From Nitzschia sp. DOCU1 (taxonomy: Eukaryota > Bacillariophyta > Bacillariophyceae > Bacillariales > Bacillariaceae), in NCBI GenBank assembly GCA_951394045.1, contig OX595986.1, forward strand, positions 5,051,534 to 5,115,533: a DNA stretch of 64,000 nt, written 5' to 3'. A program made the position numbers and the translations under genes. This document shows, piece by piece, positions 32,318 through 43,331 of this stretch. How positions within the stretch are numbered: position 1 is the stretch's first letter; the number at the start of each line of letters is the position of its first letter. Below the pieces are notes generated by a model. It was not told the DNA's origin. It searched no databases and saw only the letters and a program-made list of their open reading frames with translations.

Positions 32318-34204
32318 TCAGTTTGACTTATCCTGTCCATGTTGAGTGTCCGTACTTGAAAAAATGTTACTAGCCAGGTCGGCTCCGCTAGTCGCTTGCA
32401 TCAAAGTTCCCTCCTGATAATGGTCGTCCAACAAATAGTCAGCGACGAGAGAGCTGGCGGCATTGGATTGTTGCCTTTTCGAAGTCCCTTCGAGGTCGTC
32501 GAGATTATCAGAGTCGGTAGCAGGCCGCTTCTTCCTGAGTTGTTTCGTTGACGATGTATCGTCTAACGCTCGAGTTCTTCCTGGAGTGCTGATAGCTCGG
32601 AACAGCGGTACATCGACCTTTTCTTCCATTAGCGACGAGCTGTTTAGGTAACTTGACAAGTTCGATGCGAATGAGGAAGGAATGCTACCTGCTGTTTGTG
32701 TAGCATGGCCGCTCCAAGACGAAAACGCGGGCATTGGACTTCTAGAATCGGAGGGGCCACCAAACATGTCGCTGAAGTGACCAGCAAATCCCACCAGGTT
32801 GCCACCGCCCGCTCCCTGCTGCAATTGATGCTGACTTCTCCCTTCAAGTGCACCCCCAACCCTATTCAGAGGAGCAAAAATTGTTGGGGCAAGCATCGAG
32901 GAGGAGCTTCCCATAGTAAAGCTAGTAGGAATGTCTGGGCCGCCTCCTGAGGAACCGGGAGGATGATCAAGAGGTTGTGTGTGGACGTAACCATGTCCTC
33001 CGCCATGGTGGGCACTTTGAAGAGCCGCACCAGTATTATAGTTATGACTCCCAGCTGTGCTCATCGGCTGAAACAACGAAAAGTTCATACTACCAGGAGC
33101 AGTCATGCCTTGCTGTTGAGGGCCTTGTCCTCCGCCTCCTCGTCCTCTAGTGCCGACGATCGTCGCTTGTTGTTGTTGCTGCGACGAGGACATGGTGGGG
33201 GCACCCCCACTGATGCCGGTAGTGTTTGTCACGACGAGGGGGTTGGGTTCAAGAAGGAAATTCTCTTCCTGTTGACCACCTGACAAAAAAAGACGGGAAT
33301 TGGGAAAGTTGTCCTGGGCGACTGTATTCGCCTTCGCCCGTGCTGGTGGCCCTCGTCCTCCTCCTCCAGGAGTGATATTAGCAGATGGTGTATGCTCTTG
33401 CAGCAGTAGAAAGGAGGATAAAGAGTTGTTATTTCCAGCAGCAGTAGAACGAAAAGCATGGGGGTAAGAGAGCATATTCAACTGTTGCATCTCACTTGGA
33501 GGAAACGCCCGCATGATTTGCGTTGGGGGATGCTGGTGAAGTACAGGCAAAAAAGAAAAATCGGACGAAGAAGAAGAGCCTTCTGTCCTCGGGGGCACAA
33601 TCTCCTGCTCCTCGTCCTGCTGCTGCAACAGTAAGTCGGGACTTTTTTCGATGCTTTGGGCAGCAGTCTCAACGACATAGCTGCTCCTTGTTCTTAACAA
33701 CGAGGACGGAGGCAAGGACTTGAGGTTAGCGATGAGCATTTTCAGTTGTTCGTTATCTCGGCGCATATGTGAATTCCGATTCTTGAGCTCAGTTTCGCGT
33801 TCCTGAAGTACCTCGAACTCTATACGTTTCCTTTCTCTGCTCTGCCATGCAGTAAGCCTGCTATTTGCCTTTTGTCTTCTTTTCTCGTCGTCTTCGAAGC
33901 TTGCTTTGACTTCTTCTCTCGAGCGCTGGTGAACGTCTACCACGGCATTTGTAGCTTGACAAGCGGCAGCGACGTTACCCCCGTATAGAAACCATGGGTC
34001 AATGGCATTATCGGTTTGACGCAACCCTCCCGCCGGCTGCCGTGGGGCCAACACAGATGAATAGCCCGATATATCATGCTGGGGTCGACTTGTTGGTCGT
34101 CCTTGTGTTTGTAGATGATCATCGGCGTCTCCCTGCTCCTCGTTAATAACATCCCCCATGAGGTTGTTGTTGGCGGGTTCCGTGTTGATATCGTTCTCTC
34201 GCAT
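32318..34204 (-). CDS. bZIP transcription factor, 628 aa, low-complexity C-terminus
   Basis: A single exon. The bZIP lies at about residues 109-164: basic region RRQKANSRLTAWQSRERKR, then a zipper with Leu, Leu, Met, Leu, Leu at exact seven-residue spacing (VLQERETELKNRN, HMRRDNEQLKMLIANL). It would dimerise and bind ACGT-type sites in the nucleus. The AWQSRERKR form is typical of stramenopile bZIPs. The DNA-contacting Asn that should sit eight residues before the SR arginine is Ser, with Asn one position earlier. The remaining 460 residues are Gln-, Gly- and Ser-rich with QQQQQ and GGGG runs, as in activation domains. The start at MRENDINTEP (34204) is preferred over upstream ATG 34348, since the intervening residues look non-coding. 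Confidence 0.78.
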   Translation of the reverse strand: MRENDINTEPANNNLMGDVINEEQGDADDHLQTQGRPTSRPQHDISGYSSVLAPRQPAGGLRQTDNAIDPWFLYGGNVAAACQATNAVVDVHQRSREEVKASFEDDEKRRQKANSRLTAWQSRERKRIEFEVLQERETELKNRNSHMRRDNEQLKMLIANLKSLPPSSLLRTRSSYVVETAAQSIEKSPDLLLQQQDEEQEIVPPRTEGSSSSSDFSFLPVLHQHPPTQIMRAFPPSEMQQLNMLSYPHAFRSTAAGNNNSLSSFLLLQEHTPSANITPGGGGRGPPARAKANTVAQDNFPNSRLFLSGGQQEENFLLEPNPLVVTNTTGISGGAPTMSSSQQQQQATIVGTRGRGGGGQGPQQQGMTAPGSMNFSLFQPMSTAGSHNYNTGAALQSAHHGGGHGYVHTQPLDHPPGSSGGGPDIPTSFTMGSSSSMLAPTIFAPLNRVGGALEGRSQHQLQQGAGGGNLVGFAGHFSDMFGGPSDSRSPMPAFSSWSGHATQTAGSIPSSFASNLSSYLNSSSLMEEKVDVPLFRAISTPGRTRALDDTSSTKQLRKKRPATDSDNLDDLEGTSKRQQSNAASSLVADYLLDDHYQEGTLMQATSGADLASNIFSSTDTQHGQDKSN

Positions 34205-37177
34205 TACACAGATTATATGACTGAATGGCGGGGTTTGTGAGCACCAGAGGCTGAATGGGAATTGTCGCCTCTGGAGAGAAAATGGCGGATTAATGTTAGT
34301 TTTCGACCAGCTTGCGTATTGCATACCGCAAATAAAAAAGTGAAACAAGGTGTTTTATCCGAATCCGATAAAGAAGGCGAACACCAACACGCAGGAAGCA
34401 AGCGAAAATTTTGCTAAATGTTGGTTGCGCAGCACGAAGACCATTGCCTCAGTTGGCCAGCCAGGATCCATAACAAATATTGGCTTTAGACTTCTTTGCT
34501 CTCCTTCCTTTGTCAGGGATTACGCTTTAAAAGTAGGTAGGCAACAGCGGAACGTCCACTTGAAAAATCACTATTCAGCCTTCTTTGCATTCTTGAAGGT
34601 TCTTTTGACGTTTCTTTGAGGCCATAACATTCCGGGGAACCCGGTAGAATTGCAACAACCTCATTCGAACCATGTGCCTTGAGTTGTTAACGTGTCCCGC
34701 AAGATTGTTCTTTATCCTGCTTTTTAGGTTCATGGATACTACCGTCCGTAGCGCAGAAACTCAGGAAATGAATTGTGGGCTTCTATTTAATACCACCGAA
34801 ACGACAGCTGACTGGCAGCGTCACAAAAGTGCAAACTACTACCAAGCATTTTCCGTGCATGCGGCACAATTTAAAGGAACCCTCTTCGAAGAATCAAGCA
34901 TTCGCCAACGTTATTTGTTGTCGCCCGCACATGGTGCGGATTTATCCTTTCGCACTGACGTGGTCGAAACCAGAATCAAGTGAATCGGTTGGAGACCCGG
35001 CGAGGAAGAGGAGAACCCCATGCATACGGCATATTAATACCTGCGGTACGCTCAATTACTTAGTTAGCACGTCCAAGCAGTTTCAGATGCCGGACAATCG
35101 GTCGTCGGGGCTTTCCAGGCGGACGGCTGACACGAATGATGCACAAGCTGATATTCTTCCAACCTGCTCTCTAGAGAGGTCATACGGAGTAGCAGCATAG
35201 TGTACTACTGGTGCCTGCTGCTATTAGTACTAATATTGACTGCTGGCAAGAGGTATTACCCTGGCCGGCCCGTCATCCACAACTACCGGTAGTAGCTAGT
35301 TAGTCCTACGAGTAGTACAAGCTCCAAATACCGCACTTCATGCACTTGCATAACGACACGCCGCCCCCTTTGTGTCATCCACAAACAAGTTGTTGTTTGG
35401 TTGCAGGAGTACTCTAGTACTAGCAAGTGAAGAAAGAGCCTGGGGCCAGGAGAACGCTTTGACAGCCCATTGCTTACCGTGGCTGGAACAAAGTATCACT
35501 AGCTAGCAAGTAAAGACAGGACAGACCATTGAATCGACCTTGCTATTGACAAGGGTTTCTTCACGTTGGGTGTGCCGATAATTTCTTGGCTGGTCCTTTT
35601 TGTGCATTCTTGGAAATGGGCCAATGCCGCTATTGCATCAACATATTCGCAATCCTGAACAAATTGCTCGATTCCTACAGAAGATACCGATGAACTTTGG
35701 CTTGATGCTCCTTAGCCCTTTCCAGCGATTCGACAATCTTGTTACGATCCAGCTATTCGAGGAACCTTTTGTTTTCAAGGTCCTTCACCATCATCATATA
35801 TTGCAACCGCAAAAAGAATGTTTTGACCCCAAAGTACTTGCTGTTGCCATCGCCGTCACCATCACTTGCTTTTCCCATGCGCACCGCCACTGGTGCCCCG
35901 AAGGACAGAACAGTTCGAACGGCCCGCCTGGCTTCCTCTAGCAAAGATTCCGAGTCACCATACTTTGACTGATGACGGGGATACCTGCCATGTGTCTGAT
36001 TGGTCGGCAGTTTGCCCGTTCTTGGTGGTTACCCTTTCAGATGCCTTGCTTGATGCTGATGATGACGAAGATTCAAAATCGGAATCCTCGTGGCTAGTAA
36101 GGTGCAAAACCTGGCGAGAATCAATGGGCTGCATCAGCGTCAAATAGCATTTCACCGGATGCTAGAATGAAGCAGACATACTGTTATTTTTCCCTCTCGA
36201 ACAACACAAGTCACAACAAGACCACTGTCCTTCTCGAGACTGTGCGTCTTGCTTGGAAGCCCGATCTCAAAGTGCAAATGGCTGATCGAGTCCAAAATAT
36301 GTAGATGCCGCAGCTTTTTCCTCAAAAATGTTTCACCCATTGCACCCCCGAGATTAATTGCTTTACCAAAAAACAATATTGGTGAGTGGCAGCCTTCTTT
36401 TGCAGATCCTCGCACACCAATTTGCGCAGAGAGACGTTGCTGCAAGATTGGCAGCAAATGGAAGGGGCTGGTAGTCAATGGGTGCTTCACTACCGCAAGT
36501 CGTATAATTGGATTGAGTGATGAGTCGCACAGCTGTACAACCAGGGCTTTCACCAAAACATATATATCTTGTTGGATACCAAGACGACCTTGTTACTTTT
36601 GGATTGCGGGGGAACTGAATTGGGAGGCAAGAGTGCTGGACAACCATCATCTCCCGAGCTATAATGACAAGTGTTTAGAAACAAGGAAATTCCAATTTTC
36701 TCCTATCCCCCCAGAGTGCGTTAGGTAGGGTGTCGCAAGTCTAGCGGCGGCGAGCAAGATACGGCTCAAAGCTAGTACACTAGAACCAATGATTCAGTGC
36801 GGCCAAGGAGCACTCGAGGGTAGGCGATGCAAATCGTACTAGTTCATTGATCAATCTACTGCAGTAGCTTATGCTCACTTCTGTTTGCTAACTAGCTAGT
36901 GTGTATGCATTCTGCGCTGCTTTCACATTGTAGACAACCTTGCGTAGTAGTTGTTTGAGAGATTCCTTATCTGGTCAAAGAAGTCATAAGAGTCATTGAT
37001 CGATCATCGGTTGGGCATAGTAGAAGAATTGCACGTGCTTTCATGACCGCGGCCGCCGCGGAAGCACATGAGCTTTTATCACGCGAGCGCGCGGGCATCG
37101 GCACACACACATGAAGAATCCTTCGCGATCCCCATAAGGCACCGGTAGTTATTAGCGCGCCTCCAGCATGAAACCCA
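34205..37177. other. 3-kb spacer with decayed ORFs
   Basis: ORFs at 34672-35200 (plus) have no recognisable domain. The stretch 35640-36556 contains coding-like minus-strand fragments (separate entry). The remainder has CTAG-rich spacer words (35200-35300). A NotI-like gcggccgc context at about 37050 is embedded in unremarkable sequence. Confidence 0.35.
35640..36556 (-). pseudogene. Decayed minus-strand ORF cluster, unrecognised
   Basis: Three coding-like fragments run in the same direction: 36556-36152 (134 codons, ends at a stop), 36155-35955 with a Ser/Glu-rich stretch, and 35944-35753 (LLEEARRAVRTVLSFG). The last continues after an in-frame TAG into LDRNKIVESLERAKEHQAKV. The first and third are in one frame. 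The Lys/Glu/Ala helical character suggests a once-coding region broken by a frameshift and stop codons. No family is recognised. Confidence 0.25.
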
Positions 37178-38131
37178 TGCAAGCAAAACGATCAATCGAT
37201 GACAATGGCGATGGGTAATGCAACAACAATCAGCATGTAGACGCAACAATCGAAGCTAGCGAGTACTTGGAGGCAATGTGGCGAATTGAGTGATGATGTA
37301 TGTGGATTACTTTCAGCGACCGTGGAAGCTTCATCGTGGGAAACATCACAAAATTTCTCGCAAACCACCGCAGAAACGGTTCGGATCTCAGCATTTTCTC
37401 CAACAAATCCGTCACTTTTTCACTCAATCGAGGTCACTTTTCTGCGAAAGGAGCAATCTGCGTCGCTCCTTTCTTCATCATCGTCGATGAAGATGACAGT
37501 CTACAGCAGCGCCACCGGCTGCTGTTTGTCTCGCAAGGAAGTCGGCAGTCCATCAAGTGTGGAGATGACGTCCTCGGGTCCTCACAGGCAGGACCTGAAA
37601 AGCTCTGATGGATAGCACGCCTGGATATTGTGAAACAATGTCACCCTTCAGTTGCAGGATGACCGATGCAAGCAAAACGATTATTCGATGACAATGGCGA
37701 TGGGTAATGCAACAACAATCAGCATGTAGACTCAATAATCGAAGCTAACGAGGACTTGGAGGCAATTTGGCGAACTGGGTGATGATGTATGTGGATTACT
37801 TTCAGCGACCGTGGAAGCTTCATCGTGGGAAACATCACGAAACTGCTTGCAAACCACCGCAGAAACCGCTTGGATCTCGGCATTCCTTCCAACAAATCCG
37901 TCACTTTTTCACTCAGTCAAGGTCACTTTTTCGCGAAATGAGCACTCTGCGTCGCTCCTTTCTTCATCATCATCGATGAAGATGACAGTCCTCCTTCAGC
38001 AGCGCCACCGGCTGCTGTTTGTCTCGCAGGAAAGTCGGCAGTCCATCAAGTGTGGAAATGACGTCCTCGGGTCCTCACGGGTAGGACCCGAAAAGCTACG
38101 ATGGATAGCACGCCTGGATGTTGTTGTGAAA
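37178..38131. repeat. Tandem duplication, 488-bp period
   Basis: Copy 1 (37178-37643) and copy 2 (37666-38131) both start atgcaagcaaaacgat, pass through ggattactttcagcgaccgt and end agcacgcctggat. Identity looks above 90 percent. ORFs overlap in several frames on both strands and are not obviously under coding constraint. It may be a duplicated non-coding transcript region or a dead gene fragment. Confidence 0.75.
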
Positions 38132-38350
38132 CAATGTCCTGGGGTTCCCACGGCTGGAATCCTAAAAGCTTCCGTCGGCAGCACGCCGGGATCGATCCTC
38201 GCTCGTGTTCTGTCTTTGTTCTTCTCTCTTTCTTTTCAACAGATCCGTGGATTGCTCTGGTGGCGGCAGTCCAGTTCATGTCGATTGTTCCCTGGGTCCC
38301 CGTGGGTGGGACCCTAAAAGCTATTGTATCTTCCTCCCACGATTTCGTGG
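37568..38350. repeat. Four copies of a hairpin-plus-tail module
   Basis: Each copy is a stem (GGGTCC..GGACCT at 37576-37596, GGGTCC..GGACCC at 38069-38089, GGGTTCC..GGAATCC at 38142-38162, GGGTCCC..GGGACCC at 38294-38314). Each is followed closely by AAAAGCT and then tagcacgcc or cagcacgccggg. Stem sequences differ between copies but pairing is kept, with G:U at most. Confidence 0.55.
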
Positions 38351-39528
38351 CATGGGGCGGTAGCACGCCGGGAAGGATCGTTCAATTGTCAACAGAGGCG
38401 TTTTGATTTGAGGTGAGGTCTTTGCTGTCGTGCTGGTGTTCTTTCGTTCTCACAAGATTGTCCTCTTTCTATTTTAGCTGTTGCAAGTATTACCGACCAT
38501 GACTCCAAAAGCATTTTCTTCCATCTCCCTTGTGTGAAAGGTACATCCCCGCCTGGCTATTAAAAATGTATGTAAATTGTGAGGTGAGAGCCGAAAGAAG
38601 AGGAGTGGGAAGGGGGGCAACCGGCATGGCTTGGGGCACTGGGGGCAAAGCCAGTGATACACCATTGACCCCGGAACCCCCCGTCCCACGTTGGATGCAG
38701 CAAGTTGGCGGATGAGTGGATGCTGTGGCATGTTCCAGTCCCGAACATGGTAACGCAGACATCCATGACCCCAATGATTGGACTCCATCAGAAAAAATTG
38801 GCCTCCAAGGGAATGGAAGAGGATTACTGAGGAATGTCGTCGGATGAGGTTTTGCTTGTGACGGTCTAGAATGGAATGGGGAGAAGATTGGCGAGAACGC
38901 AGACGTTGGCGCGACGGCAAAGGCTTCACCTTGCAATCAACGCTACTTTGTTGGCCGGATCTGTTGTTGGAAATTTGAGTCCTCTCTTTGTTTTGCAGGT
39001 CGGTTGTGGTTGTGTATGTAGTCGGTGTCTTTATGGTAAGTCCGTGTGTGTCTAGTGCGCATTGTATGGCCACAGTGCCGTTTGATTATATTTCTCTCCC
39101 GCAGTGCTACTTATACCCTGTTCTTTCCCCCTTTTGCAGGTAGGTTGTGGTGTGGGTGGATGTGTTTGTTCGTGCATTCTGGCTCAGTACAGTGGGCATC
39201 GTCTGGCGACAGTGCCGTTGGATCATATTTCTTTCCCGCAGTGTGCTACTCACCTTGTTCTTTTCTCCTGTTGCAGGCGTCTGATTTTGTTCTAGGACAA
39301 AACCAACATTTTCCAGAGCAACGATCCTGATCCCTGATCTCGACCCCGATTCCAATTCTCCCCGCACACAAACAGCCTGATCAACGCAACCGGTTTGTGG
39401 TTCCGGTTTTAAAACGTCCTCCACTCGCGTACGTGTCTCGTCGCGGAGAGTTTAAGTGTAACCTGTGCTGGTGCGTGGAGGATTGGAATCGGCTGTTCGC
39501 CGTCGAGTGAAGTGGATTGTTGTCTCTA
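38351..39528. other. Spacer with a short direct repeat
   Basis: acagtgccgttt..cccgcagtg..ttttgcagg at 39072-39140 recurs at 39210-39277. Both copies end in a pyrimidine tract plus CAG that resembles a 3' splice site. ORFs at 38474-39073 on the minus strand carry no recognisable domain. No gene is supported. Confidence 0.4.
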
Positions 39529-39867
39529 CTAGGCGGATCTTCCTCCCTCCCGTATGTGAGTAGAGGGAGCTCTCCTCCGGGCGGAGCAGCTGTGGCCCAC
39601 CCCCTCCGAAATCGAACTGCTTTGACGTAGCGGTGGGGCTCAGTAACTTTTTGTGTGAGAACACAAAAACGAAGCCAAAAGTTCGATGAATTGTAGCCAG
39701 CTCCTGGCGATCTCTAGGCGGATCTCCCCTCCCGTATGTGGGTACAGGGAAGTCTCCTCCGGGCAGAGCAGCTGTGGCCTACGCCATCCATATCGAACAG
39801 CTTTGACGTAGCGGTGGGGCTCAGAAATTTGTTGCGAGAACAAATTCAGCCAATTCGTTCGATGAAT
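39529..39867. repeat. Duplicated 155-165 bp element with a conserved terminal hairpin
   Basis: Copy 1 (39529-39691) and copy 2 (39714-39867) share ctaggcggatct, cctcccgtatgtg, ctcctccgggc, tttgacgtagcggtggggct and gttcgatgaat. Between the last two, copy 1 has TTTTTGTGT-GAGA-ACACAAAAA (39648-39669) and copy 2 has AATTTGTT-GCGAG-AACAAATT (39826-39846). The arms differ but both pair perfectly. This may be an RNA gene, a SINE-like element or a terminator-like structure. Confidence 0.45.
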
Positions 39868-40078
39868 AGATCGATGATAAATCTAGTTGCGTTGTAATGG
39901 AATATTCCGTGTTCAATCGCTCGCCTTCGCGTAGATTTCGCATCGCGACATGACAATTTGTTTGTTAGTAGTCATTCGTTGCCATTAAGCTAAAGGCTCG
40001 ATGATTAAGAATCAGCATAGATCATCATATTAAAGCAGTAAAGATTGGAACCGCCAGAAAGTTGCGTCATCAATCGTG

Positions 40079-41722
40079 CTAGAAACAATTGCACAAGGAA
40101 TCTTTTTGACTAGTTGATGTTTTATTTTTTGTACCATCTGAGCTAAATTGATTAGTTTGCTGCGGCGCTTGTGGTGACGAAAGCAGCCGTCGGTATGCCC
40201 TGGGAATCCGTTTCAGCATTTCTACCCGTCGCAAAATATCTTCGAGCTTGACTTCATGCACATCGAAAATGTTGGTTTCGTCAATCCTCGGCGTCACGGT
40301 CATCACGACGATGTACCCGGCGCAGCATTGGTGCTACCTGATTGAATCGTCTTGACAAGCTTCCATGAAACAAAATGCGTCGTTGCCATGTGGCCTTGTT
40401 TTGGACATTGACGGCTTGTCCAACAGCGTTCCATGCAGACAATTAGCTTCAATCGAGGCCTGCTGACCCGAGAATAAGCAGTAGCTGTCGGACGTGGTGG
40501 CATGATAAAGCATGGTCGTATTTTCCGCCACGTAGTCTCCCTTGATGATGTCCACTCCATTGTCTCGCAAATCTTGTAGAGTAGCCGAATCCAGGAGGGT
40601 CCGAACAAAGCTATTCTCGTCTTGTGTGTGGCTGAAGGAGCCGAAGAGGCGACGGATGGCCCGCACCGCCATCCGTTGGAGACAAATCACTTGGTGTAGG
40701 ACACTCGATTTCAAGGAACACATGGAAGATGACCCACCACCATCCTCGACTTTGCCATCATCAACTTCAGTGCCTGTCTTTGAAAGTACAGGATCCAAAG
40801 CCAGCAAAAATCACAGAGAAACCGCCGGCGTCGTCGTCAAGGACCCATGCATACTAGTTCCTACTAGTTTCTTGTAACCGTTTGGCATTGGAACAGGCGT
40901 AAAATTCAGGCCGAGCAAATGTTTTGTTCATGATTTGAAAGTCAATAAGGGTAGGGAAACGGTAAAGGTAGTTGCTTTTCCAATGCCTTCGGATGCAGCT
41001 GCCCCAAAGTTCCATGGTGATGGTGCTCGATCATTCCTTTGGAAATGAACAACCCAAGGCCTGCACCTTGCCCAGCTTGCAGTACATCCAATTCACGCCC
41101 ACTTTGCCAGAAAGACACTGCAGGTTGCCGAAAGATACCGGCGACAGTAGCATCGTAGTTGCCCACTAGATGGACATCTTTGACATACGGGGCTTGATGC
41201 TTGGATTGCTGTTAAATGATGGGATTTTGTTTGTGCCTTCCTTGCTAACTCCACATGGTTAATCTCTCCAAAATCTTGCTTGCCGAGAAGTTCATTTTGG
41301 TCGCAGAAATGAGGAAATCAGTTGGCTCCAAACATCTTTGTATCCAAAGCCTCAATGTGACGATCGCCATTGCCGTACTCTCCAGCAGGCCAGTAGGTCG
41401 ACGTCATTTTCTTTGCGTCGCCGTCAGATCGTTGAACGTTATGGAATCAACGTAAATGGCAGAACCGTTAACTACGTCCACTTCGGGAGAAGGACTGAAA
41501 TTTCCACTGAGACTCACTCCGAATCCAAGCACAAGTCCATACAATGCAAAATCCCCACCTCGTGCGACGTCATCGTACTACCAGCCTTCTCATTGCCAAT
41601 TCGTCTCATCAATTTCAGCCTATCCCCCTCACTTTGGCCAAGATTTTGTCGTAGCGGTTGATTCTACCCGTTCCTCCTCCTTATCCTCTGATGGTTATCA
41701 TCATCGTATCGTCGTCATATAA
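40079..41722 (-). pseudogene. Decayed locus with a histidine-kinase-like ATPase fragment
   Basis: The fragment 41166-40942 reads ELDVLQAGQGAGLGLFISKG, the G2 box of a GHKL/histidine-kinase ATPase domain. Upstream fragments (41660-41230) are coding-like but broken by stops and frame changes. Downstream, 40807-40334 and 40306-40079 lie in one frame interrupted by a single TAG. That last part (QDLRDNGVDIIKGDYVAENT, then KLEDILRRVEMLKRIPRAYR) is not recognised and may belong to another gene. Taken together this is a dead two-component sensor or a mosaic of two dead genes. Confidence 0.35.
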
Positions 41723-42960
41723 TAAATGCATCGCATTGCCTACTGTATGGCACCCCGCGCGGGAATTTTTGGAATCTCGCCTAGGTGCCGCCAAATTTGT
41801 GACGTTTCATTCCGTCTTTTAGATTCGCCGATAATATTCCGCCGATTTTTGAGATTTTGCCGCCGACCCACAATAGCGGCTCTCCTCAACCTTATCACAC
41901 GACCGGGCAATTTGAATCTTCATATCATCATCGCGATCACCATAATGAGAGTACAGCAACTGACCCCTAAGATAAGATCAAGCTGGTTGGTGTCGCGTTG
42001 AACGGGACGAGGCGGAATCACGCAGGCAAGGAGAGGAGACGGTTTGCCGCAACGATCAAGAAGAAGATGGCATGCCAATTGTCGCCAGCGGCAGCGTTAT
42101 ACTCGCAAATCGAGGGTGGGCGAGGACATAGGCAGCGACATTATTTTATTTGAGATTCATACCGTCAACCCCTTGCGGCGATTCTCCAGCAGACAGTGGA
42201 GGATGCACAAGACATTTTCTTGACTCGGCCCATAGAAGTCTTCGAACATCAAGAAGGAAGAAAGAGGCGATGCATCATCACTGCCATTCTTGCCACCATC
42301 ATCGTTGTCGTCTATGATAGAGATGGTTGTGCTGATGATTCCAACAACAATTTCCTATGTGTCATGCTCGATACTGCTACCACTGCTGCCTCCTTTCGAA
42401 TATCGCACGCCTGATACTCGCCCGCTAGAATCTTTCTTCTGAGCGGGGCCCTTTTCATGTCTTGTTCTGCAGACGGGTGAGCTAAATCTAAAATTGGTAA
42501 ATTTGCCGATGCTTCCCTGGGTAATGTTGGAATGGAATGGTCCCTGTATGCGACAAGAGATGATATGCAGCGATAGTTAAGAACTACGACGTCCTGACGG
42601 AGCTTGTCGACAGCGGTTCGAGCGCGCATCCGGCTCGGACGAGTGATGAAATTCGTAGTTTTGTCGCAGCTTATTGCACCAGATTTCAATTCGACAATCT
42701 TTCACTCGCCCAACTTTGGAAAGCAAAAGGATTGGAGTCTTTTCTTGAGTCCACTTCTGCCTCGTCCTGAAGCTCTCCTGCCAAAGATAGATGAATTCCC
42801 CTGCCCCGCCAAATCAACAAAAGTATCGGTAATGCCGCTTGGGCGACATTTCTATAATGGCTTACTCCATTTGGAGTCAAGCTGTTTCCCCTTCATTGTA
42901 GTTCGTCGTCAACAACCCGCCATGATTAATCTCCTCGGCGAGTACTACTACTAGCTGGAT
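41723..42960. other. Spacer, no recognisable gene
   Basis: Overlapping short ORFs occur on both strands (for example 42312-42689 minus and 42604-42954 plus), with no domain, splice structure or repeat that I can support. Confidence 0.35.
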
Positions 42961-43331
42961 ACTTTTTTCTGGTACGGAGAGCAGGATCTCCTGTTTCATT
43001 CATAGTAGTAGTATTTCAACGATGTAACTGATAAACGACGATGCAGAAAACCCCAGAATGAATGTGTGAAAGGCACCTGCATATCTTTTTCTCATCATCA
43101 TGGTCGATTACGACCAGCAAAACCACTATTCCTTTCTTCGCCGCTTTCCCGCGCTATTTTTTTGCCGCCTTCAAAAGGTGACGAACCATACTTACGGGCA
43201 TCCCTAAGAAAGAAATATAAGCCACCCAACAACAATCCGAACGTTGGCGCAACTGGGCATATATTTAAGTTAGGCCTAGAGCGTTTGAATCCATCCGTTT
43301 CCCGATTGGATGAGAGATGGACAGAAGCCCC
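42961..43331 (+). repeat. Duplicated 5' flank of the DOMON-b561 pseudogene
   Basis: Words such as catcatggtcgaytacgacca, ttgccgccttcaaaag and gaattaggcctaaa-like sequence align with 45140-45565 upstream of the intact gene at 45700. The pseudogene was therefore duplicated together with its promoter region. Confidence 0.6.

Noticed and set aside
39131..39277. Pyrimidine tract plus CAG repeats as exon boundaries of a hidden gene
   Set aside because: The 3'-splice-like ends come from a short direct repeat and no coding frame follows either copy.
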